A DNA stretch of 64,000 nt from Phytohabitans sp052068095 (GCF_052068095.1 NZ_JBQHDG010000011.1:241051-305050); one strand, 5' to 3'; numbered from the stretch's first letter, positions 11,636 to 19,599 are shown. A program made the numbers and translations. The notes: a model not told the origin generated them from the sequence alone.

Positions 11636-11760
11636 GAGGCAGATTTCCCCCGTCCGCGTCAGCGGCGGGCCGTATGCTCCCGCGGGCGCCGCTCCCGGCC
11701 GGCGGCTCGCCAGGGCGAGCCGAAATCTCCGGCCGTCCACTGCCAGGTCCGCGGGACAAG
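11636..11760 (+). repeat. Dispersed structured element, copy A
   Basis: About 125 bp that matches copy B at 17555-17676 along its length and copy C at 50518-50590 over its first 73 bp. Shared blocks include CCGTATGCTCCCGCGGGC and CCGGCCGGCGGCTC. Two hairpins are conserved: GTCCGC/GCGGGC with a 7-nt loop near the start, and GGCTCGC/GCGAGCC near 11703-11721. It is not protein coding in any consistent frame across copies. Confidence 0.65.
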
Positions 11761-11887
11761 CCCCGCGGGGGTCTTCGCGGCCCTCCGCCGCCATCCTGAC
11801 GCGGCGTAACCAGCCCGGCCGCCGCGGCCCGGAGTGGGCTAGCCCTCGACGACCGGGATCCTTCGGCCGTAGTACCAGAGCCGGTTG

Positions 11888-11918
11888 CCTTTCACGACAC
11901 TGTCACGGTGGTGAAAGG
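11888..11918. terminator. Hairpin downstream of the minus-strand membrane protein gene
   Basis: CCTTTCAC and GTGAAAGG form a perfect 8-bp stem around a 15-nt loop, 47 nt past the stop of the gene at 11965-12795. It may be that gene's terminator, or an operator; the sequence alone does not decide. Confidence 0.35.
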
Positions 11919-11964
11919 TCCATTGTGTACACAGTGCCTCAGATGCGGCGTGCGTAACGTACCG

Positions 11965-12795
11965 TCACCTGTGGTCGCGGGGACGCGAGTCGAGGAAGAC
12001 GCGGATCGCGCGGCCGAGGCGCCGGCCGGTGGTCAGGGGTGGGGCGGCGGCGATGGCCGCTTCCAAGCGCTCCGCGTCGGCGGTCAGCTCGCCGCCGAAC
12101 TCGCGCAGTGTCGCCCGGTGCATGCGGTACCAGAGCCACAGCTGCGCCGGGCCCAGCAACGGCGTCACCACGATGATCGCCAGGCCCAGACCCAGCCCGG
12201 CGCGGCGGTGGGCGACGGCGACGACCACCAGCCAGACCAGAAAGCCGGCGCTGTACCCGGTCGCGGTGGCCAACAGCGCCAGCAGCCAGCGGTTGCGCCC
12301 GGCGAGCCACCGCCGGAACCGCAGCCCGTGCCCGTGCCGCTGGAGCCGGTCACCGGTCGCGGCGAGCCGGTGGGCGACGCGCCTGCCGGCGACACGAGCG
12401 CTGTCCGATGTCGCCGCCCAGTCGACCGCGCTCAGCCGTGCGAGCAGCCGCCGCCGGTACCCCATGGGTGTGCTCCGCGGCGCGGCCGGCCGGAGCGCGA
12501 CAAGGCCGGCCCACGCGGCGATGGTGATCGCCACCCCGACGACGAGCACCGCCACCCAGCCGAGGTCGGTGTCACCGGTGGCGAGGTTGACCCCGATGCC
12601 GGCGATCGAACCGGTGAGGATCGAGGTGACCGGCATCAGGATGACGTTGCGGAAATGCGCGGGCGGCAACCGTTGCATGTCGCGGTCGAGCCGCAGCAGC
12701 GGCCGGCGCAGCGGTGCCAGCACGGCGAGCGTCACGAACCCGGGCAGCACCATGACGAAGGCCAGCGTCTCCACGTACACCGCGAGGTCTCTCAT
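11965..12795 (-). CDS. Membrane protein of unknown function (276 aa)
   Basis: The protein has an N-terminal pair of hydrophobic segments (residues 7-25 and 50-95), a long basic central region rich in Arg (residues 105-165) and a second pair of spans (about 168-215), then a soluble tail. The pattern suggests four membrane helices with a positively charged cytoplasmic loop. I do not recognise a named family. The ATG is at 12793-12795, and a 63-nt gap separates it from a divergent small gene. Confidence 0.65.
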   Translation of the reverse strand: MRDLAVYVETLAFVMVLPGFVTLAVLAPLRRPLLRLDRDMQRLPPAHFRNVILMPVTSILTGSIAGIGVNLATGDTDLGWVAVLVVGVAITIAAWAGLVALRPAAPRSTPMGYRRRLLARLSAVDWAATSDSARVAGRRVAHRLAATGDRLQRHGHGLRFRRWLAGRNRWLLALLATATGYSAGFLVWLVVVAVAHRRAGLGLGLAIIVVTPLLGPAQLWLWYRMHRATLREFGGELTADAERLEAAIAAAPPLTTGRRLGRAIRVFLDSRPRDHR

Positions 12796-12858
12796 CGACC
12801 CACATCATGCCTCCGCGCGGCGTTTGGTGGCCCGTGCCGGGTGGGTAACCGATCCGGC

Positions 12859-13128
12859 ATGTCGGAGCCGCACGTCTCACTCGACCAGGCCGACCTCGGC
12901 CCGGTGCCGGAAAAGCTGCGGGGCCCGCTGGAGGAGCAGCTGAGCTCCGCCCTGCGACACGCGACGGAAGTCGTGTCCGGCGACTACCGCGATGAAAGCG
13001 TCGACGAGGTCGCCGCCAGGCTGGTCGAACAGACCCGCGCGGGCCTGCACCCGGACATCGCCGAGGCCTTCCAGCCGGACCTGGCGCGCGTCCGCCAGGT
13101 CGCCGAGTCCATTGTGCGCGGTCGGTGA
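12859..13128 (+). CDS. Small acidic helical protein (89 aa)
   Basis: MSEPHVSLDQADLGPVPEKL is followed by an almost entirely helical, acidic sequence with regular heptad-like spacing (VDEVAARLVEQTRAGLHPDIAEAFQPDLARVRQVAESIVRGR). No motif is recognised. Coding is supported by the amphipathic pattern, the high third-position GC and the placement divergent from the membrane protein gene at 11965-12795. There is no clear ribosome site in front of the ATG. Confidence 0.55.
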   Translation: MSEPHVSLDQADLGPVPEKLRGPLEEQLSSALRHATEVVSGDYRDESVDEVAARLVEQTRAGLHPDIAEAFQPDLARVRQVAESIVRGR

Positions 13129-13235
13129 CGCCGGCGCCGCTGGCGGGTTTGGCCGTTACGGCCATCGACAGTGGAGCACACATCGATAGAGTGGTAGGCG
13201 CACCGTCCATACAGGATCACGTTGGGGAGATCATC

Positions 13236-13349
13236 GTGCGCATGCGAGTCGTGACCGTCGCCGCCCTCTTGACCGCCACCGGAGCAGCCGTCGTCCTCGG
13301 CCTGGCCCAGGCCGGGGCCGCCCTGGCGGGCTACACCTGGTCCAACTAG
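13236..13349 (+). CDS. Very short secreted or membrane peptide (37 aa)
   Basis: The frame encodes VRMRVVTVAALLTATGAAVV and ends LAGYTWSN. It looks like a cleavable signal peptide or single membrane anchor followed by only eight or so polar residues. GGGGAG lies at good distance from the GTG; an ATG two codons later is an alternative. It ends 13 nt before the DUF5995 gene, so the two are probably co-transcribed. Candidate roles are a small secreted peptide or a leader peptide; neither can be shown here. Confidence 0.5.
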   Translation: MRMRVVTVAALLTATGAAVVLGLAQAGAALAGYTWSN

Positions 13350-13362
13350 CCGGCGAAGACCC

Positions 13363-14124
13363 GTGGCGGCGGAAAACATCGACGGCGTCGTCGACGCGCT
13401 CGCCGCGATCGTGCGCGCGGCATACGCCGCCGGTGACCGCGTGGGCTACTTCGCCTCGCTGTACCGCCAGGTGACGGTCGAGGTTCGCACGGCCATCCAC
13501 AACGGAGAGTTCGACGACGGCGCGCGGATGGATCGGTTCGACACCATCTTCGGCAACCGGTACTTCGCCGCGTACGACGCCTGGCAGCGCGACCGGAGCG
13601 GGCCGCGCTGCTGGCGCGAGGCGTTCGGCCTGGTCGACCGCGGAGACACCATCATCGTGCAACACCTGCTGCTCGGTGTGAGCGCCCACATCAACCTGGA
13701 TCTCGCCATCGCCGCCGCGGAGACGTCACCGGGCCAGGAGATCCACGGTCTGCACCGCGACTTCCAGCTGATAAACGACATCCTCGCCCGGGTGGCGCTC
13801 GCGGTACAGGAGGCGGTCGGCGCGGTCTCGCCATACCTGTGGCTCCTGGACCGCTTCGGCGGCCGCACCGACGAGCAGATCCTCGACTTCAGCATCCGGC
13901 AAGCCCGGCGGGAGGCCTGGCAAAACGCGGTCCTCCTCGCCGGGCAGACCGGCGCACAACGCGCGGAGACGGTCGACCGCCTCGACGTACGGGCCGCGGT
14001 GCTCGCGAGGCTGATCGCCCGTCCGAGCGGCCTGCTACGCCCGGCGATGGAAATCATCGCGGCCACCGAGAGCGACGACGTGCCAGCCGTGATCACACAC
14101 CTCGACCACGCCGCGGAGCGGTGA
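13363..14124 (+). CDS. DUF5995 family protein
   Basis: A 253-residue, mainly helical protein. The features GDRVGYFASLYRQVTVEVRTAI, DGARMDRFDTIFGNRYFAAYD, and LLLGVSAHINLDLAIAAAE, followed by GLHRDFQLINDILA, are the conserved blocks of DUF5995, a family of unknown function with invariant His and Asp residues (HINLDL, HRDF) that could bind metal. Proteins of this family often sit alone or near lipid and hydrolase genes. Here it follows a 37-codon peptide gene by 13 nt. The GTG start is the first in frame after that peptide. Confidence 0.75.
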   Translation: MAAENIDGVVDALAAIVRAAYAAGDRVGYFASLYRQVTVEVRTAIHNGEFDDGARMDRFDTIFGNRYFAAYDAWQRDRSGPRCWREAFGLVDRGDTIIVQHLLLGVSAHINLDLAIAAAETSPGQEIHGLHRDFQLINDILARVALAVQEAVGAVSPYLWLLDRFGGRTDEQILDFSIRQARREAWQNAVLLAGQTGAQRAETVDRLDVRAAVLARLIARPSGLLRPAMEIIAATESDDVPAVITHLDHAAER

Positions 14125-14501
14125 CCGGGGTCGAGGTCGCCGCGGCTCCTCCTGCGGTTACTCGCGGTGACCGCGCCTCTGTCTGATCTGGTGCCCGTCG
14201 CCCTCGGCAATGGACATCGTGGACAAAGGACCGTGCGTCCCTGGGTGAGCGTGGCCAGCGGCGGACCGGGTGAGTCCGCGACAGCAGTGGCATGGACCGC
14301 GACGGCGTCGAGCTTTCGAGACCGCGGCGACCTTGCCGCCGAAAAGGTATCTAGATCCACTTGGGGTGTCTCTTGCCGGCCGCAAGAGACGCGACAAATG
14401 GTTCATCGGCGGCCGCGAAGGTGCCCTGAGGGTGTGCGCGGGTCGCATGGCTATGCGCTGCTCGGCATTCCTGCGAAGACACCGCGACCGCGAAAGGTCT
14501 C
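14125..14501. other. 377-bp stretch with no recognisable gene
   Basis: Short open frames exist on both strands but none has a ribosome site, a leaderless promoter or recognisable protein. I see no strong hairpin or repeat. Base composition is somewhat less GC-rich than the flanking genes. Confidence 0.4.
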
Positions 14502-15299
14502 CTAGCTGAGGGGCGGCGTTCGATGGGCCGCGAGCCACCCCGTGGCGAAGTCGACGAGTGCGCGCTGGCGCATCAGCCGGCACTCGGCCGCGCCCACCCG
14601 GCCGGTAAGCGCGCCGCCGGTCGTCTCGAACGCGGCGCCCGCCTGGTGGAAGTCGCTCTCGTCGATGGCGACGTCCTGCCAGCGGACCCAGGTCTGCCCG
14701 TCAGGCGCGCGCACCGCGGCACCCTCCCACCGCCGCGGTGGGTTCGGCTGCCGGTACTCGGCCAGGTGCAGTGAGGTGTTGGTGTGGTGTCCCGCGCCCA
14801 GCAGCAGCACGTCGCCGTCCAGCCGGTAGACCGCGCCTAGCGGGGAGTGCTCGCCGAGCATGTCGTCGACCTGGTGGCCGCCCACGACGGCTTCGGCGGA
14901 CGGGCCGACGGCCGCGAACGACACCTGGGGATGGTCGCTGCGGCGCGCGCCGGGCCACGTGCGCACCGTCTCCGCGACCAGGCCCATCCACCGGCTCGGC
15001 GTCACCGCCGGGTCGAACGCGGGCATGTGCGCGCGGATCACCGGCCACCACGACTCGGGCACCGGCGGGTGCTGCCAGCCGGCCGGGTCGCTGTTGTCCG
15101 GGGTGTGCGTGGGCACCACCAGGGTGCCGTCCGGGCCGAGCGCGTCGAGCAGCGCCTGGACCACCGCGACCGGACCGCCGCAGACCCAGCCGAGGGCCTT
15201 CAGCGACGAGTGCACCAGCAGCACCGACCCGCGCCGCACGCCGAGCAGGCTCAGGTCGTCGGCGAGCGAGGCGCGCGTGTGCGGCAGGTCGGTAGCGAT
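14502..15299 (-). CDS. AAC(3)-family aminoglycoside N-acetyltransferase homolog
   Basis: The protein has the AAC(3) pattern: RRGSVLLVHSSLKALGWVCGGPVAVVQALLDALGPDGTLVVPTHTPDN, then TPSRWMGLVAETVRTWPGARRSDHPQVSFAAVGP, with the catalytic-type His region HPQVSFAAVG and GAGHHTNTSLHLAEY. It transfers acetyl from acetyl-CoA to an amino group; chromosomal members are not always resistance enzymes. The only standard start (GTG, 15239) would delete a conserved N-terminus. The 20 codons upstream read ATDLPHTRASLADDLSLLG, and TAAGGT (15306-15311) ends 6 nt before an ATC at 15299, so ATC is proposed as a leaderless start. Confidence 0.75.
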   Translation of the reverse strand: MATDLPHTRASLADDLSLLGVRRGSVLLVHSSLKALGWVCGGPVAVVQALLDALGPDGTLVVPTHTPDNSDPAGWQHPPVPESWWPVIRAHMPAFDPAVTPSRWMGLVAETVRTWPGARRSDHPQVSFAAVGPSAEAVVGGHQVDDMLGEHSPLGAVYRLDGDVLLLGAGHHTNTSLHLAEYRQPNPPRRWEGAAVRAPDGQTWVRWQDVAIDESDFHQAGAAFETTGGALTGRVGAAECRLMRQRALVDFATGWLAAHRTPPLS

Positions 15300-15340
15300 C
15301 AGCCGACCTTACCGGGCGACGCGCCACCGGCAGCGGCCCG

Positions 15341-15628
15341 CTACAGGCCTTTCGCACGCTCGTGGTCGGCGGCCACACGGACGTCGCGAAAGTCGATGAC
15401 GGCCGCGCGAGCGACGCTGATCAGCGCGGCGGGATCGCCCCGGGCGAGCAGCAGCACGTCATCGAGCACCCGGGCGGGTATCTCCAGCTCGCGTGGGCCG
15501 TAGCAGTCGTGCCAGGCCATGTCCGTGAGGTGTAGCAGATCCAGCGCGGCCTCGACCTCCCGAGGAGCGAACGACGCCTCGACGAGAGGTTTGCGCTCCT
15601 GACGGCGTTGTGCACTCCCGACCGCCAT
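15341..15628 (-). CDS. Hypothetical small protein (95 aa)
   Basis: A 95-residue soluble protein with a mid-segment EVEAALDLLHLTDMAWHDCYGPRELEIPARVLDDVLLLARGDPAALISVARAAVIDFRDVRVAADHERAKGL that reads as four helices. I do not recognise it. The ATG is preceded by GAGGGGG at the correct distance. It lies 39 nt upstream of the AAC(3)-type gene on the same strand, so they may share a transcript, although that gene has its own promoter-like hexamer. Confidence 0.6.
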   Translation of the reverse strand: MAVGSAQRRQERKPLVEASFAPREVEAALDLLHLTDMAWHDCYGPRELEIPARVLDDVLLLARGDPAALISVARAAVIDFRDVRVAADHERAKGL

Positions 15629-15709
15629 GAGACCCCCTCGACCGTGCCCGCCAGCGGGATCCCCAATGTAAGCCCACGCCCCAGGGTGCAGGACCGGGCC
15701 GCCGGACCG

Positions 15710-16138
15710 TCACCCGGGTAGGGCGCCGCCGGGTGGCCGGTCGACCTGTGCGGCCAGCTTTTTCGGCGCGAGGACGCGGTAGCTCTCGGTGAGAAGCTCG
15801 CCGACCTCGGTCCAGTCGACGTCTCTGTCGAGCACCATGCCGACCACGTCGGCGCCCCAGCCCGGCTTGAAGAACGGGTAGCCACCGGTGACGAGGCCGT
15901 CGATCTCGTCGCCGGGGGACCGGAACGTCAACACGCACGTCGGGCCGTCGATCGCGGCGGCCCGCGCGTAGGCCATCTGGTGGTCGGGGTCGGCGGTGAG
16001 CACGTGGGCGAACGTGCGCTTGCGGACGCGCCAGCGGATGCCCACCCACGCCGGCTCCTCGTAGGTCTCCGGCAGCCCGAGGCAGATCGGCCGGAGCCGG
16101 TCGAGGACTTCGGGAGGAACGTCTGCGGGGCCGGTCAC
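15710..16138 (-). CDS. MmcQ/YjbR family protein
   Basis: The 142-residue protein fits the MmcQ/YjbR family: LGLPETYEEPAWVGIRWRVRKRTFAHVL near residues 17-45, CVLTFRSPGDEIDGLVTGGYPFFKPGWGADVVGMVLDRDVDWTEVGELLTESYRVLAPKKL to the end. The fold resembles double-wing DNA-binding proteins, but function is not established. The GTG at 16138 is supported by TAGCGT (16146-16151 on the other strand) ending 7 nt upstream, so the mRNA is probably leaderless. It is divergent from the secreted esterase gene. Confidence 0.8.
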   Translation of the reverse strand: MTGPADVPPEVLDRLRPICLGLPETYEEPAWVGIRWRVRKRTFAHVLTADPDHQMAYARAAAIDGPTCVLTFRSPGDEIDGLVTGGYPFFKPGWGADVVGMVLDRDVDWTEVGELLTESYRVLAPKKLAAQVDRPPGGALPG

Positions 16139-16276
16139 GCGCCGGACGCTATCCGGTGGGTCCGACAATCCTCCGCGGTCCCGGACCGTACCGAGCTCGT
16201 CATAGATGATCATCAGCGTGGTATTTCGCTTCGCGGCCGCCGCCGATAGCGTGAGATCGAGGCGAGGAGTCGACAT

Positions 16277-17533
16277 ATGGCCATGTCTGTCAGTCGTCGT
16301 GCCCTGCTGGCCGCCACCGCCGGTGCCGGCGCCGGCCTGACCGTGCCCGGGGTCGCCGCCCACGCGAGCGACCGCCGGACCACCCGGGTGAGTTTCGTCC
16401 TCGACGCCGAAGTGCTCGACGGCGGCGAGCAGGTCACCTCGGTCACCCTCCACACCGCTCGGCTCGGCCGGATCGACCCGGCCAGCCTGACGACCGGCAC
16501 CTTCAGCGTGCACGCCAAGGCCACCAGCCCGATCCCGATCGCCCCCGGAGACCAGATCTTCAGCGAGTACGACCTGGACCGCGCGGTCACCGCGATCCGG
16601 CTCGACCGGCGCGGAAACATCGTCCTCGACCTCAGCCACGGCGAGGGCCAGCTCGGCGGCGGCACCCTCGGATACATCCTGAGCAAGGGCCGCAACGTGC
16701 GGCTCGACCTCGTCTACACGATCACGCAGCACGCCCCGATCGCGCTGCGCGGCGGCCGCCCGGTCACCATCACCCGCTTCGACCAGGGCCGGCTGGTCAA
16801 CCCCGAGGTCGACGCGTTCAGCTACCACCGCTCCGGCTCGGGCATGAAGTACCGGCTGTACACGCCCACCGCGCGCGGCCGGCGTCCGCTGGTCGTCTGG
16901 CTGCACGGCGGCGGCGAGGGCGCGTCCCTGCCGGACGGCTACTACGACAACGAGACCACGCTGCGGGCCAACCGCGGCGCGCTCGGCTTCGCCACGCGGG
17001 AGGCGCAACGGGTCTTCTCGGGCGCCTACGTCGTCGCCCCGCAGAGCACCTCGTACTGGCTCGAGGACGGTCCCCGCTTCGCCCCGCTGATCCGCGAGAT
17101 CGTTCGCGATCTCGTCCGCCGGCACAGCGTCGACCCCGAGCGTGTCTACGTCGCCGGATGCAGCAACGGCGGCTACATGAGCATGAAGATGACGACCGTC
17201 TATCCTGACCTCTTCGCCGCGTCCGTGCCGATCTGCGGCGTCGTCACGTCCCTCCAGCCCGGCGGGCCGACCATGATCACCGACGCCGAGCTGCGCGGGA
17301 TCAGCACCCCGACCTGGCTGGTCACCTCCCGCGACGACACGACGGTGCCGCCCGAGCCCAACACCGTGCACGCGCACGAGCTCATCCCCGGCGCCCTCAT
17401 GAGCCTGTACGACAACGTCATCTGGGACGGTCACCAGTTTCCGGGCCACTGGTCGTGGATCTACGTCGCCCGCAACGACCCGAGCATCGGCCGGACCCAC
17501 ATCTGGCAGTGGATGGCCGCGCAACGACGCTGA
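16277..17533 (+). CDS. Secreted esterase/peptidase of the PHB-depolymerase type, Tat signal
   Basis: Residues 1-30 form a probable twin-arginine signal (SRRALLAATAGAGAGLTVPG with a charged pair at 7-8, then AHA). An N-terminal Ig-like beta domain (about 35-165) precedes an alpha/beta-hydrolase domain. The nucleophile elbow is GCSNGG with Ser near residue 296; Asp near 353 (SRDDTTVP) and His near 385 (DGHQFPGH) complete the triad. The oxyanion stretch is VVWLHGGGEG. This two-domain layout is shared by secreted carbohydrate esterases and polyester depolymerases; the substrate is not determined. It acts outside the cell. A GAGGAG lies upstream of the ATG. An in-frame ATG two codons later is possible. 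Confidence 0.8.
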   Translation: MAMSVSRRALLAATAGAGAGLTVPGVAAHASDRRTTRVSFVLDAEVLDGGEQVTSVTLHTARLGRIDPASLTTGTFSVHAKATSPIPIAPGDQIFSEYDLDRAVTAIRLDRRGNIVLDLSHGEGQLGGGTLGYILSKGRNVRLDLVYTITQHAPIALRGGRPVTITRFDQGRLVNPEVDAFSYHRSGSGMKYRLYTPTARGRRPLVVWLHGGGEGASLPDGYYDNETTLRANRGALGFATREAQRVFSGAYVVAPQSTSYWLEDGPRFAPLIREIVRDLVRRHSVDPERVYVAGCSNGGYMSMKMTTVYPDLFAASVPICGVVTSLQPGGPTMITDAELRGISTPTWLVTSRDDTTVPPEPNTVHAHELIPGALMSLYDNVIWDGHQFPGHWSWIYVARNDPSIGRTHIWQWMAAQRR

Positions 17534-17535
17534 TC

Positions 17536-17550
17536 GGATCGCCCCGATCC
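17536..17550 (+). terminator. Short hairpin after the esterase gene
   Basis: GGATCG and CGATCC form a 6-bp stem with a CCC loop, beginning 2 nt after the stop codon. It precedes copy B of the dispersed element. A weak terminator or RNA-stabilising hairpin. Confidence 0.4.
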
Positions 17551-17554
17551 TATT

Positions 17555-17676
17555 GAGGCATATTTGCCCGCGTCCGCGTCACCTGCGGACCGTTTGCTCC
17601 CGCGGGCACCGCTCCGGTCGGCGGCTCGCAGAGCGAGCCGAAGTCCCCGACCTCCGCTGCCGGGTCCGCGGCGCAA
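17555..17676 (+). repeat. Dispersed structured element, copy B
   Basis: This copy starts 22 nt after the esterase stop and matches copy A along its length. The first hairpin is perfect here (GTCCGC/GCGGAC, 7-nt loop) and the second is GGCTCGC/GCGAGCC with a 3-nt loop. Immediately downstream (about 17701-17743) an inverted, diverged version of the first block occurs (CCGCGGGAGCAGCGGTCTGG), so the whole region could fold on itself. The 361-bp gap 17534-17894 holds only this element, the hairpin before it and the leader of the RCC1-like gene. Confidence 0.65.
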
Positions 17677-17894
17677 GACCAAACCGCGTGACCAACGGCG
17701 GACGGGTGCGGCCGCGGGAGCAGCGGTCTGGACCACGACGGACATCGCGGTAGCTCAAATCACCAAAATGGCATTGTCTCTAGTCAATGTTGAAGATCGA
17801 TGCTATGAATTGGTGGGCCGCGCGGGCAAGCAATCAGGGCAATGTCATCATCACCCTTTCTGCATTGTCGTACTTTTTTGGGGAGAAATACTAC

Positions 17895-19106
17895 ATGAGT
17901 GAAGATCAGGACGGTTGGCCGCGGGCTCGATGGCGGCGTTCGGCGAAAACGGTCATCGCCGCGGCGGCGATGACCGCCGTGGCCGCCGTGCTCGCCATCG
18001 GAGTCACGGGGGGCATGGCTGCCGCCAGCGAGCGTGCCTCGCTCGCCGCCCCCGCGGTTTCCAGCGTCGCCGCCGGCTACGAACACACGTGTGCGATCCC
18101 CACCGACGGGACGCTCTGGTGCTGGGGCGGCAACTTCACCGGCGCGCTCGGCGACGGCACCACCGAGGGCCGGACCACCCCGGTCCGTATCGGCGACGCC
18201 ACCACCTGGGCCAGGATCGACGCCGGCACCAGCGACACGTGCGCGATCCGGACGGATGGCACGCTGTGGTGCTGGGGCGGCAACCACCGGGGTCAGCTCG
18301 GTGACGGCACCACCACCAACCGGAGCGCCCCGGTGCGCGTCGGCACCGCCACCACGTGGGCCAGCGTCAGCGCCGGCGACAGCCACACCTGCGCCACCCG
18401 GACCGACGGCACGCTGTGGTGCTGGGGCAGCAACCGCAGCGCGCAGCTGGGTGTCGGCGCATCCGTCTACACCGCCACCACGCCGGTGCAGGTCGGCACG
18501 GCGACGACCTGGGCGAGCGTCGCGACCGGCTTCGCGCACACCTGCGCCACCCGCACCGACGGCACGCTGTGGTGCTGGGGCGACAGCTCGTCCGGACAGC
18601 TCGGTGTCGGCGTTCTGAGCTACCGGGAAACTCCGACGCAGGTCGGCACGGTCACCACGTGGGCCCGGGTCACGGCCGGATACACCTTCACCTGCGCGAC
18701 GCGCGCCGACGGCACCATGTGGTGCTGGGGCGACAACGGGTACGGGCAGCTGGGTGTCAGCGGCACCCACCAGACCACGCCGGTCCAGGTCGGCAACACC
18801 ACCACCTGGAGCAGGATCGACGCGGGCTTCACCGCGGCGTGCGCGTCCCGCACCGACGGCAGCCTGTGGTGCTGGGGCAACAACATGACCGGACAGCTCG
18901 GCGACGGCACCACGACCAACCGGTCCACCCCCACCCGGGTCGGCACCGCCACCACCTGGACCGGCGGCCTCGCGCTCAGCTATCACAGCTGCGCGGTCCA
19001 CACCGACGGCGGCCTGTGGTGCTGGGGCAACAACATGTCCAGCCAACTGGGCGACGGCACCACCACCCAACGGACGACCCCGGCACAGGTGATCCTTCCG
19101 GGCTGA
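17895..19106 (+). CDS. Exported RCC1-like seven-blade propeller protein
   Basis: The 403-residue protein has a basic N-terminus (ARWRRSAK) and a hydrophobic signal or anchor at about residues 17-42, then seven tandem RCC1-type repeats of about 50 residues. Each repeat contains a DG-LWCWG block (TDGTLWCWGGN and variants) and most carry a QLGDGT-like block. Seven repeats equal one full beta-propeller. Each blade has two Cys (HTCA.RTDGTLWCWG), suggesting disulfides outside the cell. Function is unknown; such propellers usually bind proteins. The ATG at 17895 follows GGGAGA at good spacing, and an upstream in-frame ATG at 17787 lacks one. Confidence 0.85.
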   Translation: MSEDQDGWPRARWRRSAKTVIAAAAMTAVAAVLAIGVTGGMAAASERASLAAPAVSSVAAGYEHTCAIPTDGTLWCWGGNFTGALGDGTTEGRTTPVRIGDATTWARIDAGTSDTCAIRTDGTLWCWGGNHRGQLGDGTTTNRSAPVRVGTATTWASVSAGDSHTCATRTDGTLWCWGSNRSAQLGVGASVYTATTPVQVGTATTWASVATGFAHTCATRTDGTLWCWGDSSSGQLGVGVLSYRETPTQVGTVTTWARVTAGYTFTCATRADGTMWCWGDNGYGQLGVSGTHQTTPVQVGNTTTWSRIDAGFTAACASRTDGSLWCWGNNMTGQLGDGTTTNRSTPTRVGTATTWTGGLALSYHSCAVHTDGGLWCWGNNMSSQLGDGTTTQRTTPAQVILPG

Positions 19107-19113
19107 CCGCGCT

Positions 19114-19156
19114 ATGCCGTCGGCCTGCGCCGCGTCGCGGCGCAGGCCGACGGCAT
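19114..19156. terminator. Strong bidirectional hairpin
   Basis: ATGCCGTCGGCCTGCGCCGC and its exact reverse complement form a stem of about 20 bp with a minimal loop. It lies between the RCC1-like gene (stop 8 nt upstream) and the convergent methyltransferase gene (stop 8 nt downstream), so it serves both. Confidence 0.85.
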
Positions 19157-19164
19157 GGTCGTGT

Positions 19165-19599
19165 TCAGGATCGCGGGATGGGCAGCTCACGAAGCGGATC
19201 CCCGCCGTCGACGAAGAGGCGGGCGTGCGGGGTGGTCGCCTCGGCGACGCGTCGCAGCACGTGCCGGCCGGCCTGAGGATGGCGCCCGTCGAGGGCACCC
19301 ACCCGAACAGCGAATACGAGGTCGAACGGCTCTTCGCCGGCTTGCAACGCGAACTCTTCGGCCGCGACCTGCCGCAGGCTCATCCGTCCGGACCGGATCT
19401 CGTCTGTCGAGGCGCCTTCGGCTTGGGCGATGGCGGCGGCGGACCTGTCGATGGCGAGGATGTGGCCGGTGGTAAGCCGGGCGGCGACCGCTCGTGCCGC
19501 CGCCCCCGGACCGCAGCCGATTTCGAGCACCCGAAAGTGCGGCTGGATCGGCAGCGCGTCCACGACGGCGGCGAGGCGGCGTGACAGTTGTGCCGGCAC
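19165..19599 (-). CDS. Class I SAM-dependent methyltransferase (short)
   Basis: A 144-residue protein with the Rossmann-type motif I, VLEIGCGPGAAARAVAARL, near residues 23-41, followed by ILAIDRSAAAIAQA (motif II) and DLVFAVRVGALDGRHP (motif IV region). It closes with RLFVDGGDPLREL. The acceptor is unknown. The GTG at 19599 is chosen because TACGAT (19607-19612, other strand) ends 7 nt before it, giving a leaderless start, and the helix SRRLAAVVDALP is where related proteins begin. It is divergent from the membrane protein gene at 19691. Confidence 0.75.
   Translation of the reverse strand: MPAQLSRRLAAVVDALPIQPHFRVLEIGCGPGAAARAVAARLTTGHILAIDRSAAAIAQAEGASTDEIRSGRMSLRQVAAEEFALQAGEEPFDLVFAVRVGALDGRHPQAGRHVLRRVAEATTPHARLFVDGGDPLRELPIPRS

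Larger units (their letters stand above)
11550..11964. other. Gene-poor stretch (415 bp) holding a dispersed repeat and a hairpin
   Basis: No convincing gene is visible. The stretch contains copy A of the structured repeat (11636-11760), a GC-rich tail and the hairpin described separately at 11888-11918. A 10-bp perfect palindrome, TGTGTACACA, sits at 11924-11933. Confidence 0.5.

Noticed and set aside
11924..11933. Perfect palindrome TGTGTACACA considered as an operator
   Set aside because: It lies downstream of the nearby minus-strand gene and is not at any promoter I can identify; ten bases can occur by chance in 64 kb.
17787..17894. Upstream in-frame ATG for the RCC1-like protein
   Set aside because: The extra 36 residues break the usual basic-hydrophobic signal layout and the upstream ATG has no ribosome site, while the ATG at 17895 follows GGGAGA.
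18070..19090. Regular DNA repeats with a period near 150 bp, considered as a CRISPR or satellite array
   Set aside because: They lie in frame inside a coding sequence and encode RCC1-type blades; there are no short constant repeats with unique spacers.
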